64,000 nucleotides of DNA from Epithemia pelagica (Eukaryota; Bacillariophyta; Bacillariophyceae; Surirellales; Surirellaceae): the NCBI GenBank assembly GCA_946965045.2, contig OX337230.1, positions 744,001 to 808,000 of the forward strand, given 5' to 3'. Both the position numbers and the translations under genes were made by a program. This document shows, piece after piece, positions 42,984 to 53,445 of this stretch (positions within the stretch are counted from its first letter, which is position 1; every line of letters starts with the position of its first letter). The notes beneath the pieces are model-generated. The model was not told the DNA's origin, made no database searches, and saw only the letters and a program-made list of their open reading frames with translations.

Positions 42984-44513
42984 TCAAACCTTTTTCTTCC
43001 GAGTAGTCTTACCATTGCCCTGAGGAGAAAACAAATCCTTGACTCCCTGTTTGCGTTGCTTGTTCTTCGCACGCCTCGACGATCCCTTGACGACGATGCG
43101 CCAAAAGACAATCATCCCAAGCATACCATTTGGGAGATCCTCGTCTTCGTCTTCATTGTCTGCTTGTGACTCCAACTCCACAATGCTTGCAGTCGTAGAA
43201 TCGGACTCCGCCATCGTTGCTGCTGCCTCACCTCGAGCAACACTGGCAGCATGATCACCAGTTGGGCCACCCTCCAATTGCACTTCGTCGTCGTCCTCCT
43301 CCTCATGATTAATTGTAAGAGGGATCATCTCTGTTGGCACTTCATATTCCTCACCAGCAAGAACGGAGTTGTCCAGAACTATTTTCGACGGGAAAACAAG
43401 AATCCAGTAAGCCATCTCGCGCTCTTTGCTGCCCTTGACAGCGAAGTATGTCTTGTTGTGCTCCTGGATAAACGCCTTACATCGAGGACCCATTCTGGGG
43501 TGAGAATGGTATCGTCGCACATTCCTCAACCAGAAGTCCCTGGAAACTCCCTTGACCAACACCTTGGGGCCAGGGATATGCGTGTACTCTTCGGGCTTGG
43601 GGATCTGTGCTTCCCAAGTGGTGTAGTCCGAGCTACCTGGCGAAATCGATCGGTGAATGTAAACGCTGTCCCAGGTGTGCTCGTTGTAAACCATGTCGGT
43701 CACATAGAAGACCTCAAACTCCCTGTTCCTCTCGGGGTGATCCAGATCCACATAGATGACGAATGGATTGTCCTTGGTTCCCTCAAGAACTCGGGAAGAA
43801 GAATTGGTTACCTCGAGGGACGAAAAGCTTGAAGTCAAGTCAGGAACACTCATCTTCTTGTTATCAACAATCAACCGTGTCCTCCTGGATGAATCAACAA
43901 TCTTCGAAGGGGGGGCTGTTTCCAATGGAACAGAATGTGTTGGAGTCGGGGTTGAGCGGCGCGCCTCAGCAAACGCAACAACTTTCTTGGTCGGTTGCTT
44001 CGAGAGAGCACAAGTAGGAGGGATTATGGCGTCGGTGATGGCGTTGAGGCCAAAGCCTTCTGCGCTGTCAACAGTGTACTCCTCGTCGGAGTCGGGTGGG
44101 GTGCAGTCGCTTGCGTCTTCCCCGTTGGGTTCCTTCTTCTCTGGCTTGGTCTCGGGTTCCTTCTTCTCTGGCTTGGTCTCGGGTTCCTTCTTCTCTTGCT
44201 CGGTCGCTGACTTCTGCAACTCGCCAAGTTCTTGGTAGGTCTTATCAGAAGGTTGGACCTTCAGTTCCTTGAGGCGAGAAGCGTACTGGTCAATAGGAAG
44301 CTTCTTGAAGTAGCTCCACTTGGTCTGAAATGCTCTGCGGAGCAACGAACCACTTTCCCCGTATGTATTGGGGTACCTGTCGCAGATCGAGACAAAACGG
44401 AGGCTCTGTCGACTCTTGTTGAGCTTGTCAACGTCTCTTAAAAGCTCAAGAGTCTGAAGACCCGACAGGTGAATCCTTACTTCGTTGTTTGCTTTGGAGT
44501 TTTTTTTGGACAT
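42984..44513 (-). CDS. Transposon accessory protein 2 (unknown, Glu/Lys-rich linker)
   Basis: 509 residues from ATG 44513 (MSKKNSKANNEVRIHLSG); an in-frame ATG at 44573 adds 20. The N-terminal ~100 residues look helical and may bind DNA (KWSYFKKLPIDQYASRLKEL). A tandem acidic/basic repeat (KKEPETKP twice) follows, then a disordered Ser/Thr-rich part, then a globular region at ~260-400 (NPFVIYVDLDHPERNREFEV, WLRNVRRYHSHPRMG). The tail is acidic, then strongly basic (TTRKKKV). I do not recognise the family. It is convergent with the transposase gene and intact, so a role in transposition is likely but unproven. Confidence 0.6.
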   Translation of the reverse strand: MSKKNSKANNEVRIHLSGLQTLELLRDVDKLNKSRQSLRFVSICDRYPNTYGESGSLLRRAFQTKWSYFKKLPIDQYASRLKELKVQPSDKTYQELGELQKSATEQEKKEPETKPEKKEPETKPEKKEPNGEDASDCTPPDSDEEYTVDSAEGFGLNAITDAIIPPTCALSKQPTKKVVAFAEARRSTPTPTHSVPLETAPPSKIVDSSRRTRLIVDNKKMSVPDLTSSFSSLEVTNSSSRVLEGTKDNPFVIYVDLDHPERNREFEVFYVTDMVYNEHTWDSVYIHRSISPGSSDYTTWEAQIPKPEEYTHIPGPKVLVKGVSRDFWLRNVRRYHSHPRMGPRCKAFIQEHNKTYFAVKGSKEREMAYWILVFPSKIVLDNSVLAGEEYEVPTEMIPLTINHEEEDDDEVQLEGGPTGDHAASVARGEAAATMAESDSTTASIVELESQADNEDEDEDLPNGMLGMIVFWRIVVKGSSRRAKNKQRKQGVKDLFSPQGNGKTTRKKKV

Positions 44514-44885
44514 TGTGAGATTTTGTCTGTTGCATGCGAGTTTCCAAGGAGAGAGTCGAGCAAGACAATGCATCTTATTTGGATAACCACTCCTGTATAG
44601 AATATGTTACTAGTTTGATTTCTTTTGCTATGTAAATGGGTTATGCTGGCGGATATTGATGGCATTAGGTGCTGTCTGGCGACAGCAATGCTGTGACTCG
44701 TGACCAGGTCGTGATTGTTGTGTTCGGAAACGAAAAGAATGTGAAGCCGAGTCGAGTTCTCCTTTCTTGTTGTGTTTTCTTTCTTGAGCCCCTTCTGGGC
44801 TCAACAAAGTCGCAAGCATTGGGACGTGCGACCAGCACTGAGAGAACAGTGCAGCAAGTACCGTGTTTGATTGTTGCTTTTAACC

Positions 44886-45470
44886 ATGGCCCAATCATCC
44901 AAAGACGGGTGGATCGATTGGAGAAACTCCGAAAGTCGATCCATCTTGTTGCTGGACTTGGAAAGCGGCGTTCTTCCACTTGATATCACAGCCCAGGAAG
45001 CTTGGGAGATCTACGCCTTGGAACCTGTGTTTATTGTTGAGGGTGTGGTCTTTGACCAATTCAAGGCCCGACTCGCAGGCCACCGGAAACAGGTGCGACG
45101 CGACCATGCTCAGCGTCAGCGCAAAGAAGCGGCTCTCGTCCACGACCGTCAGTTGTATCCGCGTGCCTTCGTCAACCATCGTGCGGAACCAGTCTTTGAC
45201 ATGTCCGAAGCAAAGACTTTTTTGGAACAAGATGTCGAATATGGGAAGCCGCAGACGATGACAATGTCGGCGCTGTACCATTCGCGGCAGGCCTACCTCA
45301 AGTTTTGACCAGACATCTTTCGACAACGCGTCTATCAAGAACAGCGTCGCCAGAAGTTTCTCGTGTACCTGGAGCAGAAACGAGTTCTCAAGGAAGAAGC
45401 TGCAGAGAAAAGGAGAAAGAAGGTCAGAGAAAAAGCGAGAAAGACAAAAGAGAAAAGTGAAACAACTTAA
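44886..45470 (+). pseudogene. Transposon accessory protein 3, with an in-frame TGA
   Basis: From ATG 44886 the frame reads MAQSSKDGWIDWRNSESRS, then a motif ILLLDLESGVLPL, to TGA at 45306-45308. It continues without another stop to TAA 45468-45470 (PDIFRQRVYQEQRRQKF, then a Lys/Arg-rich coiled tail). The join is natural, suggesting CGA or TGG mutated to TGA, or readthrough. The full protein would be ~194 residues. A DLESGVLPL-type N-terminal segment recurs, to my recollection, in protist transposon ORFs of unknown role. The basic tail suggests nucleic-acid binding. Confidence 0.55.
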
Positions 45471-45497
45471 CGTCCTGACTGGCCGATGACTCCGTAG

Positions 45498-46119
45498 AAC
45501 ATTAACCCATAGTAGCAGTTGTTTGATTGTTGCGTCGTTTGTGTTGTTGCGTTGTTTGTGGATTTGTGGATTTGTGGATTTGTGGATTTGTGGATTTGTG
45601 GATTTGTGGATTTGTGGATTTGTGGATTTGTGGATTTGTGGATTCGTCCAGACAAGGCTGTCGAAACAACCAGTCTGAACCGCCATTTCCACCGTACCGT
45701 CGGCCATGGTCAACTTGCACGATGCACGACGATCGAGAAAAGAACACATAATCATTCATCACGTCAAACTCATCATGTTGCACATGGCGAAGAAATTTCG
45801 TGCCATGTGCTATGCAGTCAACTGTGACTGCATGCGATGCATTCGGGACTAATTTTGGGGGGGCTTTGGGGGAGCAACAGAAAAACAATTCTACTTAGAA
45901 TTTTCTATTTGTCTATTTAGGAACATGGCACGCTCAACAATTATCAACAATTGACAACATTTATCCACATCGCTCAACTCCGCATTGGGGGTATTGTAGT
46001 ATAACGTCTTATAACGGTCTTAATAAGTAGAGCTAGACAACAAAAAGTCTAGACGACATCGTAGTTTGTGGAAGTTTGTCTATATTTGTATGTGGTCCAC
46101 AAAAAATACCGAGTATCCC
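45498..46119 (-). repeat. Right terminal inverted repeat
   Basis: Inverted partner of 40545-41172 with the same hairpins and minisatellite. It differs in minisatellite copy number and lacks the 9-base inner insertion. Confidence 0.9.
45555..45643 (-). repeat. 8-bp minisatellite (TTGTGGAT)n in the right TIR
   Basis: About eleven tandem units, one more than in the left TIR, so the arrays have changed length independently. Confidence 0.9.
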
Positions 46120-46273
46120 AGGTAAATGAACTAGAGTAGATCCATATGATGATGACTATGGAGTTTGGATAGAAAATCAGAGTTTGGAAGGTAGCTTGTT
46201 CCTGTACGCACACGGATGGAATGTTGGTGATTCTGTAGAGAAAGATCAAACTATCTAGCTGGAAAGGCGGCCG

Positions 46274-47560
46274 TTACGAACTTGGTTCCACCGGCACGGC
46301 CTCTACTTCTGCTTCCGTCGACTGCGTATCCACCGGTACTTGTTTCTTGGTGGCCGTCCACATGCCGTATTCCATCAACCCACGCTTAAAGGCTCGGTGC
46401 ATACGTTCGAGGCAATAGGCATCGCGAACGCACTTGATGTAGGTTTTGGGCTTGAAGATCCATCCACGAGGATCGTAAATACCAACCAAAATGGAATGCC
46501 TCCAACTGGCAATCGTCTCGTCGACCCAATTGGCTGTTGTAACAGCGTTCATGACTCCGGTCCCTTCAATCAACTCTTTAAACTTGCTCACCGAAATAAA
46601 ATAGGGATGACTCCATTCTTCGTACAAATACTGCAAGTCGCGCTTGTCTCGTTTGTCAAAAGGCATTTCATCCGTCTCGTCACGTTGCGACCAGCAGGCC
46701 ATGACAAAGGTACCACCCGGTTTGAGGACTCGCATCATTTCTTCAATGTAACGCTTCTTGTCTGGCATGTGTTCTCCCGATTCACAGGCCCAGACAACAT
46801 CAAACGAATTGTCTTCAAATTCCATGTTCAGGGCATCCATTACCATAAACTTGGTGCGATCCGCAACGCCCTGTTCTTGGGCCAACTCCGTCCCTCGTGC
46901 CACTTGATTGGGCGACAAGGTGATGCCTGTCACATGGGACTGAGGACCCAAGTTCTTGGCCAAATAGCGACTGGTGCCACCAAATCCACATCCAACGTCC
47001 AACACCTTCATGGAAGATTTATCCGTGGGTTTGGCAATGCCTCCGAATTTCATCATTTCATCGATAAAGTCATATTTTGCTTGGATAAAGTTCTTTTTGG
47101 GAATCCCGGCCTTCATCATGTCGTCTGGCTTATAGTACCCCAAATGAATGTGCTCTCCCCAGTAATATTCCAAAATACCCTCGTCCGTCCATTCATCGTA
47201 TTCTTCCGCAACCGTATTCTCATTGGCTGTAACATTGCTGTAGGTTCCTCGAGGCTTGTCCAACACCAGTTTCACGACGGCAGTAGCAGCGACAGCCACG
47301 GCCGACGTGACCAAGCCCACTGTGCGAAGGGTAGGGTTGAGAGACATGGAGAGCTCCGACCGAGAAGTTCCTGTCGTTCGGCCATGCGTCGCCACTTGCT
47401 GGTTCACATGCTTTGTGGGTGTCGTTGGGTCTGCGACTCGCAAAGGAGGGGACGACAAAAAGGGTGCAGCATGGGTGTGGGCGACGCGTACAGGCGCAAA
47501 ACCACTCGCCACGCCGAACAAGTATCCCACCAACAACGGAAGTAATCTCCTTGATATCAT
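46274..47560 (-). CDS. Plastid SAM-dependent methyltransferase, gamma-tocopherol methyltransferase-like
   Basis: 428 residues from ATG 47560. The leader MISRRLLPLLVGYLFG runs into VASGFAPVR, a signal peptide plus ASAFAP-type motif that routes proteins through the four plastid membranes of diatoms. A second hydrophobic stretch (LVTSAVAVAATAVVKLVL) precedes the enzyme. The catalytic domain shows YYWGEHIHLGYY, SAM motif I LDVGCGFGGTSRYLA, GITLSPNQVARG, ACESGEHMPDKKRYIEEM and VLKPGGTFVMACW. ESGEHMPDK and GITLSP are characteristic of VTE4-type enzymes, which methylate gamma- to alpha-tocopherol. The C-terminus is atypical, so another tocopherol- or sterol-like acceptor is possible. It shares its leader and promoter block with the next gene upstream. 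Confidence 0.8.
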   Translation of the reverse strand: MISRRLLPLLVGYLFGVASGFAPVRVAHTHAAPFLSSPPLRVADPTTPTKHVNQQVATHGRTTGTSRSELSMSLNPTLRTVGLVTSAVAVAATAVVKLVLDKPRGTYSNVTANENTVAEEYDEWTDEGILEYYWGEHIHLGYYKPDDMMKAGIPKKNFIQAKYDFIDEMMKFGGIAKPTDKSSMKVLDVGCGFGGTSRYLAKNLGPQSHVTGITLSPNQVARGTELAQEQGVADRTKFMVMDALNMEFEDNSFDVVWACESGEHMPDKKRYIEEMMRVLKPGGTFVMACWSQRDETDEMPFDKRDKRDLQYLYEEWSHPYFISVSKFKELIEGTGVMNAVTTANWVDETIASWRHSILVGIYDPRGWIFKPKTYIKCVRDAYCLERMHRAFKRGLMEYGMWTATKKQVPVDTQSTEAEVEAVPVEPSS

Positions 47561-48154
47561 TGTCCTTTGCACAGTTGTGATACAATTCAAATGGGATACA
47601 AATCAATCGCCACGACGATTGGTACGAACAACGGAGCAGGAAAGTTGAGTTGGCATCAAAAGACAACAAACTCCATCCACCATGGTGCACAGTGACGTGT
47701 TGGTACTCCTGCGACCTTCGCGCGACTCAAGGGTATCTCAAAAAATTCCCGACGACCATGACAATCACAACCGACCTCCCACCTCCTCCTTGTCAACATT
47801 CTTTCGAATTGGTTGCCTCACTTCCTCTAAGACATGCAGTGGCCAGGGATACAGCGACCATGTGCTTCAGTCTACGAGCAAGAAATCCGAAAAAGTAAAG
47901 GATAGACAACCAAAAGATCATAGTCTGTAGTCTCTAGAGTTCAAACAAAGGGGTTGCTTTAGTTGGTTGAAAATCGACATCCGTGGTCAGTGGCGAAACG
48001 GGAAACCCGTTCATGAACTATCACCAATGACAGAAGCTCCTGAGAAGAAGATGAATCGAAAGTTCTCTCTTCTCTTCTTTTCATTATGCTGACTGACCAT
48101 GAAGACAAGCCTACCAAGCTCAATACTCCAATTAGAACGCAGTCTTCGTTTCCA
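47561..48154. other. Intergenic region between the methyltransferase and DUF2256 genes
   Basis: 594 bp holding the methyltransferase promoter, including the shared block at 47641-47661, and the 3' flank of the DUF2256 gene. No further gene is seen. Confidence 0.55.
47641..47661 (-). promoter_or_regulatory. Shared upstream block, methyltransferase copy
   Basis: A block around GTTGAGTTGGCATCAAAA (plus strand) lies about 81 bases upstream of the methyltransferase ATG. The same block lies about 83 bases upstream of the DUF2256 ATG. Conserved position suggests a retained core-promoter or 5' UTR element after duplication. Confidence 0.55.
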
Positions 48155-48706
48155 TTAAGCGACTGCTTTGTCGTTTGATCTTCTTTTGGCGTTGCATGCT
48201 TTGGAACAACACGTGACTTCGTCCCAACAACGTTCCCATTTCTTGCGCCAGGTAAACGGTCGTTGACATACGACACAGATTTTGGTCGGCAAATTTTCTT
48301 TGCTCATGGCCTTGCCCTTTTTGCTCTTCGTAACTTCACCTTTCTTGTTGTTGGTTTTACTTTTCTTGCTTCGACTGGCCAAGACGATTGGTGTAGAAGG
48401 ATCCAGCAACAAGTTCACCAGCGCCGTCGCTAGGACAGTAAGGACCGACACAACCAAGTCCATCATTCTTGAGGTGGCATTGTCGTCCGGGGAATATTCC
48501 GACCAAGACACTGCTGCACTGTGGTGCATCGTTGTACTCTGATGGTGTACGTTCGTCGTTGCTGTTGTCGTCGTAGTGACAGCACCATTACCAAGATGGT
48601 GCAGAGATGCCGAAGATGAGACTTGTGTCTTGGGCACGGGTGCAAAACCACTCGCCATGCCAATCAGGTATCCCAGGGTCAATGGAATTGCTATTCTTGA
48701 TATCAT
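48155..48706 (-). CDS. DUF2256 zinc-finger protein with a plastid leader
   Basis: 183 residues. The leader [16 protein letters not shown] then [10 protein letters not shown] is a plastid bipartite signal, identical at 17 of 24 positions to that of the methyltransferase at 46274-47560. A second hydrophobic segment ([18 protein letters not shown]) is also shared in pattern. A Lys-rich linker leads to a DUF2256 domain (~138-178: [18 protein letters not shown], then [11 protein letters not shown]) with four or more Cys likely binding zinc. DUF2256 has no known function; in bacteria it is often found near cryptochrome/photolyase-related genes. The gene looks like a fusion of a duplicated leader exon to a DUF2256 copy. 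A second DUF2256 gene without this leader lies at 53699-54070. Confidence 0.75.
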   Translation of the reverse strand: MISRIAIPLTLGYLIGMASGFAPVPKTQVSSSASLHHLGNGAVTTTTTATTNVHHQSTTMHHSAAVSWSEYSPDDNATSRMMDLVVSVLTVLATALVNLLLDPSTPIVLASRSKKSKTNNKKGEVTKSKKGKAMSKENLPTKICVVCQRPFTWRKKWERCWDEVTCCSKACNAKRRSNDKAVA

Positions 48707-49061
48707 GGTCTATCACAGGGTTCTCGGGACACAGATTTGACAACATCAACACATGGATGGAAGGAGGGCATGACATGGAGAAGCAACAAAGTTGAGTTGG
48801 CATCAAAAAAAAATAACAACAACGAAGAAACGATGGTGTATGACGTGTTTTACACGATCGACCATTCCGCGACTGATGCGATCCTGGTCCGGGACTCGGG
48901 GATTCTTGCGTGACTTCTCTCACCTTTTGGTCACGAATAGTGATGACCATGGCCAAAATTGCGTTCACCTGAAACGCTGACTCCGCAATCGGTGTTTCTC
49001 TTGTTGCTGCGAACTGCGAAGGAAAGTAGTGTTCTCGTGAGACGATAACATCCGCGAAATT
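48707..49061. promoter_or_regulatory. Shared upstream region of divergent DUF2256 and Ski2 genes
   Basis: 355 bp between start codons facing away from each other. It contains the second copy of the shared upstream block at 48789-48809. No gene is seen. Confidence 0.55.
48789..48809 (-). promoter_or_regulatory. Shared upstream block, DUF2256 copy
   Basis: Second copy of the GTTGAGTTGGCATCAAAA block, about 83 bases upstream of the DUF2256 start at 48706. Confidence 0.55.
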
Positions 49062-52000
49062 ATGTTTGGGAACCAGCCTTCTGGCCTAGATCGGGGCCAA
49101 TCCGAGACGGAAGCAATCGTCGACGGTACTTCAAGTTTGTTCCAGGGACAAACCAAGGCAGCCTACTTTGTCGAAAATGAAATTGATTCACTGTTTGGAA
49201 GTAGCAGTGGTACTGGTAGTATTTATGACGAAGATGATGAGGACGACGATGATATCCAAGATGAAGATGAGGTAGAAGAGAAAGAGGAAGCAAAAGAGGA
49301 GGCGGTGGAAGAAGTCGAAGTTGGAGCAGCAGACGAGGTCGTTGAGAAAGATAAAGAATATGCTGATAACAGTGAAAACAAGAAAACGGAAGACGCTATC
49401 AAGCCAAAGAACGAAGACGAAGAAGATGAGGATATTGATGAGCTTCTGACCGAGTTGACTCAATCTGCGAATGGGGAGAAACCAAAAGCCACAGTGAAAG
49501 ATCCATTTTCAGCAGAAGCAAGGCGTGCCCGAGAACTGAAAGCCTCCACACGAAAGATTTGGGCAAACACAAAGTTGCTCACCATTGAGGATTTTGAAAC
49601 GTATATCCCTGATCCTGCGTTGACCTTTCCATTCAAGCTAGATGTGTTTCAACAACAAGCGATTGCGCGACTTAACAGATCCGAAAATGTATTTGTTGCG
49701 GCTCATACTTCTGCAGGTACGAGAAAAAAAGACTCTTTCTTTGAAGTCCGTTTCCTTTGTGACGACAGCTAACAACATTGTGGGCTCTGTGTCTTTCTTC
49801 GTTCTCACCCCATAGGAAAAACTGTGGTTGCAGAGTATGCGATCGCCCTCGCTCTGAGAAATTCCACCAAGTGCGTGTACACGTCTCCCATTAAAGCACT
49901 CTCTAATCAAAAGTTTCGAGACTTTGCGGACAAGTTTGGTGCCAAAAATGTTGGTCTCATGACGGGTGACATTCAAGTGAATGCGACAGATTGCTCGTGT
50001 CTTATCCTGACGACTGAAATGCAAGTTCTATCTGCTTCAGAAACCACCTGTCACAGATTTCGATCTCACGATTCTTTCTCTTTTCCGTCCTTGATTCGAC
50101 AGTCTCCGATCTATGCTATATCGGGGTGCTGATATGAGTAAGTTTTACTTGGACGCACGCTGCCATTTAATGTTTGGATATTCGAGGACTTACCCTGTTC
50201 GTTTTCAGTTCGTGACATCGAATACGTCGTCTTCGATGAAGTTCATTACATCAATGTAAGGTATACACGATGTACTTCTATCAAATGTATACTTATGCTC
50301 AACGTTTTTTCCGCTGTTATAGGATCCAGAGCGTGGTGTGGTATGGGAAGAAACGTACGTACAAATGCTTTTTCTGGAGTTCCTTTGTTGCACATTCTCA
50401 AAATCTTTATGTATCTGCAGTATCATCATGTTGCCTGCTAGTGTTACCATGGTTTTCCTCTCTGCAACAACCCCCAACACCATCGAATTCTCCGACTGGA
50501 TAGGTCGTACAAAGCGCAAGCCTGTACATGTTGTCACAACCAACTTCCGTCCGGTTCCGCTGTCCTACAACTTATGGGCTGGGAAAGAGCTGCACAAAGT
50601 AATGGAAGGCAAATCAGGCTTTCTTGAGAAAGGGTACCGAGATGCAGCGAACGCATTGTTACCTGCGTCGGCCAAGGATCCAAAGAAAAAGGATGACCCG
50701 AAAGCGAAATTACGAAAACCGGCAACTGGCTCCAAAGCAATGGTGTGGCAGGCTCAAGGAGATAAGAGCAACTGGGTGTCATTGGTAAACTACCTTGATC
50801 GTTATGTCATGACTCCAACTGTGGTATTTTCCTTCTCCAAGAAGAAATGTGAGGAAATTGCCCGGATGCTTCAGTCTGTCGATCTCAACACCGCGAAAGA
50901 GCGTAGCGCGGTACAAGGATTCACTCTGCAGGCTGTGGGACGACTTTCTGAGAATGATAAAAAGCTTCCCCAAGTGGAAATGATATCAGAGATGGTTCAA
51001 AGGGGAATCGGTGTACACCACGGTGGGCTCCTACCGATTCTAAAAGAATGCGTCGAGATTTTGTTTTCACGAAACCTGATAAAGATCCTTCTTGCAACAG
51101 AGACCTTTGCGATGGGTGTCAATATGCCTGCAAAAGCAGTAGTTTTCAATTCAATACGGAAACACGACGGTACCCAATTTCGAAATCTCCAGCCAGGTAA
51201 GCAGATTGATATTCATTCGTCACTGGGATATTCGAAACTACTCACGCTGCGATGCTGACTATAGGCGAAATGACTCAAATGGCCGGTCGAGCAGGCCGTC
51301 GTGGTCTGGACGATGTAGGTACCGTTATCCTATGTTGCTTTGGTGAAGAACCCCCTCCAATAGACATGCTTCGACAAGTTTTGACTGGCTCTTCCATGCG
51401 GCTTAAAAGTCAGTTCAGGCTCACGTATAACATGATTTTGAATTTGTTGCGTGTCGAAGACCTGAGCGTAGAAGGAATGATTAGAAGATCTTTTTCAGAA
51501 TTTGCTATGCAGAAAGCCATGACGACGAATAATTTTCCCCATTTGCTGAGGAAGGGAAGACGCAAACTTTCAAAGATTGAAGAAGAACTTGCTGTGGAGT
51601 CATCCAAACGGGACGGAGCGGAGGATTTGGAAGAATACTTTCGTGTTTCGACGAAGCTGATCTCCACAAACCGCGAAATTCTCGAATTCATACATGGGGT
51701 CGACTCTTCCGCCTACAGTGATTTGTTGACACCTGGGAGAGTTCTGCTTATCACTGCTGCACGTGAACATGGCGTTGTCCGTCAACCTGCGATTGTATTG
51801 AAGCTCCCAGATAGTTCAGGACGACAAGGCTACGGTGATGTTCAAAGATCCACTCCCCCTACTCTCGTATGTATGGTCCTGCTTCCTTCTTCTCAGTCAT
51901 CAAGTAACCAAGAGTCGTCATTGGATGCGGGAACTGTTGGATCTATTGGATCTTGTAACGGACGCCGCTACGCAATTAGCAACGTTGGATTGTCACAGAT

Positions 52001-53445
52001 TTTTCTTGTTCTCGATCGGAAGACAAAGATTGATTCAAGCAAAATTTTGAAAGACAACACTGCGAAAACATCACATGGCAGGGGAGGAGAGGCAGACTTC
52101 TTTGCTGGTATGAAACCTGTAGGCAAAAAGAAGCAAAATGACGACGTCTTGTCTGGTTCGCGAGGAGGCGGTCGTGGTGGCGAAGCAGACTTTTTCTCTG
52201 GAATGACACCAGTGGGTAAAAAGAAGGAAAGTAGTGACCGGGGCGGAGACGCGGACTTTTTTGCGGGGATGAAGCCGGCAGGCAAGAAGAAGCAGAGCGA
52301 CGGTGGTCGGGGTGGAGACGCGGACTTTTTCTCTGGCATAAAGGCTGTCGGCAAAAAGAAGCAAACAGATGATTTCTTATCCGGAGGACGAACCAAGCAA
52401 CAGAATCAAGAAGAAATTGCAGTAGACTTGCTGAAGGAAGTCGAAACGAAGGAGCTCAGCGAAAATGGGTTGGCATCTGTTGATTTGAAGCGTTTTGTCC
52501 AACGAGGACCAGACATCTTCCGGATAAGAGAAGCCTGTCAACGGTGTAACACTCTTGCTGCTCAAGCTCGTTCTTTTGTCTCCCATCACCATCCTTCTCT
52601 CGAGACGCACTACTTGACTTTCGAGAAGAAAGGTGTACTGGAAGAGAAGCTTCGCAAACTCCAGCATTTCCTTTCCAATGAATCTCTTTCGCTTTTCCCT
52701 GATTTTCAGCAACGCAAGGCTGTGCTGAAGACACTGGGTTACCTTGATGAAAACGAGACTGTCTCCTTCAAGGGTCGTGTTGCGTGCGAGGTCAATACGT
52801 GCGAAGGTAATCTTTACAAAACCGTCGATGGTTGTTGTTCCGACGCTCGCGCGATCTAACACAAATTCATTTTTTGTCGTATCGAAGAGCTCATAGCGAC
52901 CGAAATGGTATTTGAAGGAGTACTGGATGACCTTAAGCCGGAGGAAATTGCGGCCGTCCTCTCGGCTTTGGTGTTTCAGGAGAAGAATGACTCTGAATTG
53001 GATTCAGACCTACCGGAAACTCTCAAAGACGGGATTGAAAAGATGAAGACCATTGCGACAGGACTCGGACAAGTGCAAAAGGATGCCGGCTTGCCGATCG
53101 ATCCTGGAGAATACTGCGATGGCTCTCTCAAATTCGGACTTGTTCATGTTGTTTACGAATGGGCTCTTGGAATAACTTTCAAGAGCATTTGCCAACTAAC
53201 CGATGTCCAGGAAGGCTCAATAGGTAAGAAGGCGACGAGTGTCGTGAAAAAACGCCAAATTTTCCAAATCTGACCTCCGACGATACGTCCCAGTTCGTTG
53301 CATTACCAGGCTGGATGAGCTATGCGGCGAAGTCGCAAACTGCGCTCGAGTGGTTGGAAACCAATCACTTCATGAGAAGCTTGAGAGTGCGAGAGAGAAA
53401 ATCAAGAGGGACATTGTCTTTGCTTCCAGCTTGTACCTAAGCTAG
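49062..53445 (+). CDS. SKI2: Ski2-type DExH RNA helicase (exosome cofactor), nine exons
   Basis: Exons 49062-49716, 49816-50020, 50103-50137, 50209-50255, 50323-50354, 50421-51196, 51265-52806, 52888-53223 and 53294-53445 sum to an intact 1259-residue frame. The second intron is GC-AG (GCAAGT donor at 50021). After an acidic N-terminus come [16 protein letters not shown], Walker [25 protein letters not shown], the DEVH box ([11 protein letters not shown]), [33 protein letters not shown] and [12 protein letters not shown]. The C-terminus is a DSHCT domain ([18 protein letters not shown]). Ski2 unwinds mRNA for 3'-5' decay by the cytoplasmic exosome; its relative Mtr4 works in the nucleus. I favour Ski2 from the [13 protein letters not shown]-type context and large insertion, but Mtr4-type is not excluded. 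Four imperfect ADFF[S/A]GMKPVGKKK repeats fill the insertion (~805-915). Confidence 0.88.

Larger units (their letters stand above)
40545..46119. mobile_element. Harbinger-like DNA transposon with ~625-bp TIRs and four genes
   Basis: A 5.6-kb unit bounded by long inverted repeats (40545-41172 and 45498-46119). Both start GGGATACTCGG at the outer edge. It encodes a DDE transposase and three other proteins on alternating strands (minus, plus, minus, plus). Two accessory frames each have one in-frame stop. No clear target-site duplication is seen at the GGGATACTC edges, so the ends may lie a few bases away or have decayed. The unit sits between the sphingolipid desaturase and the methyltransferase gene. 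Confidence 0.8.

Noticed and set aside
46340-47545. 401-codon plus-strand frame
   Set aside because: Antisense of the methyltransferase, which carries clear SAM motifs.
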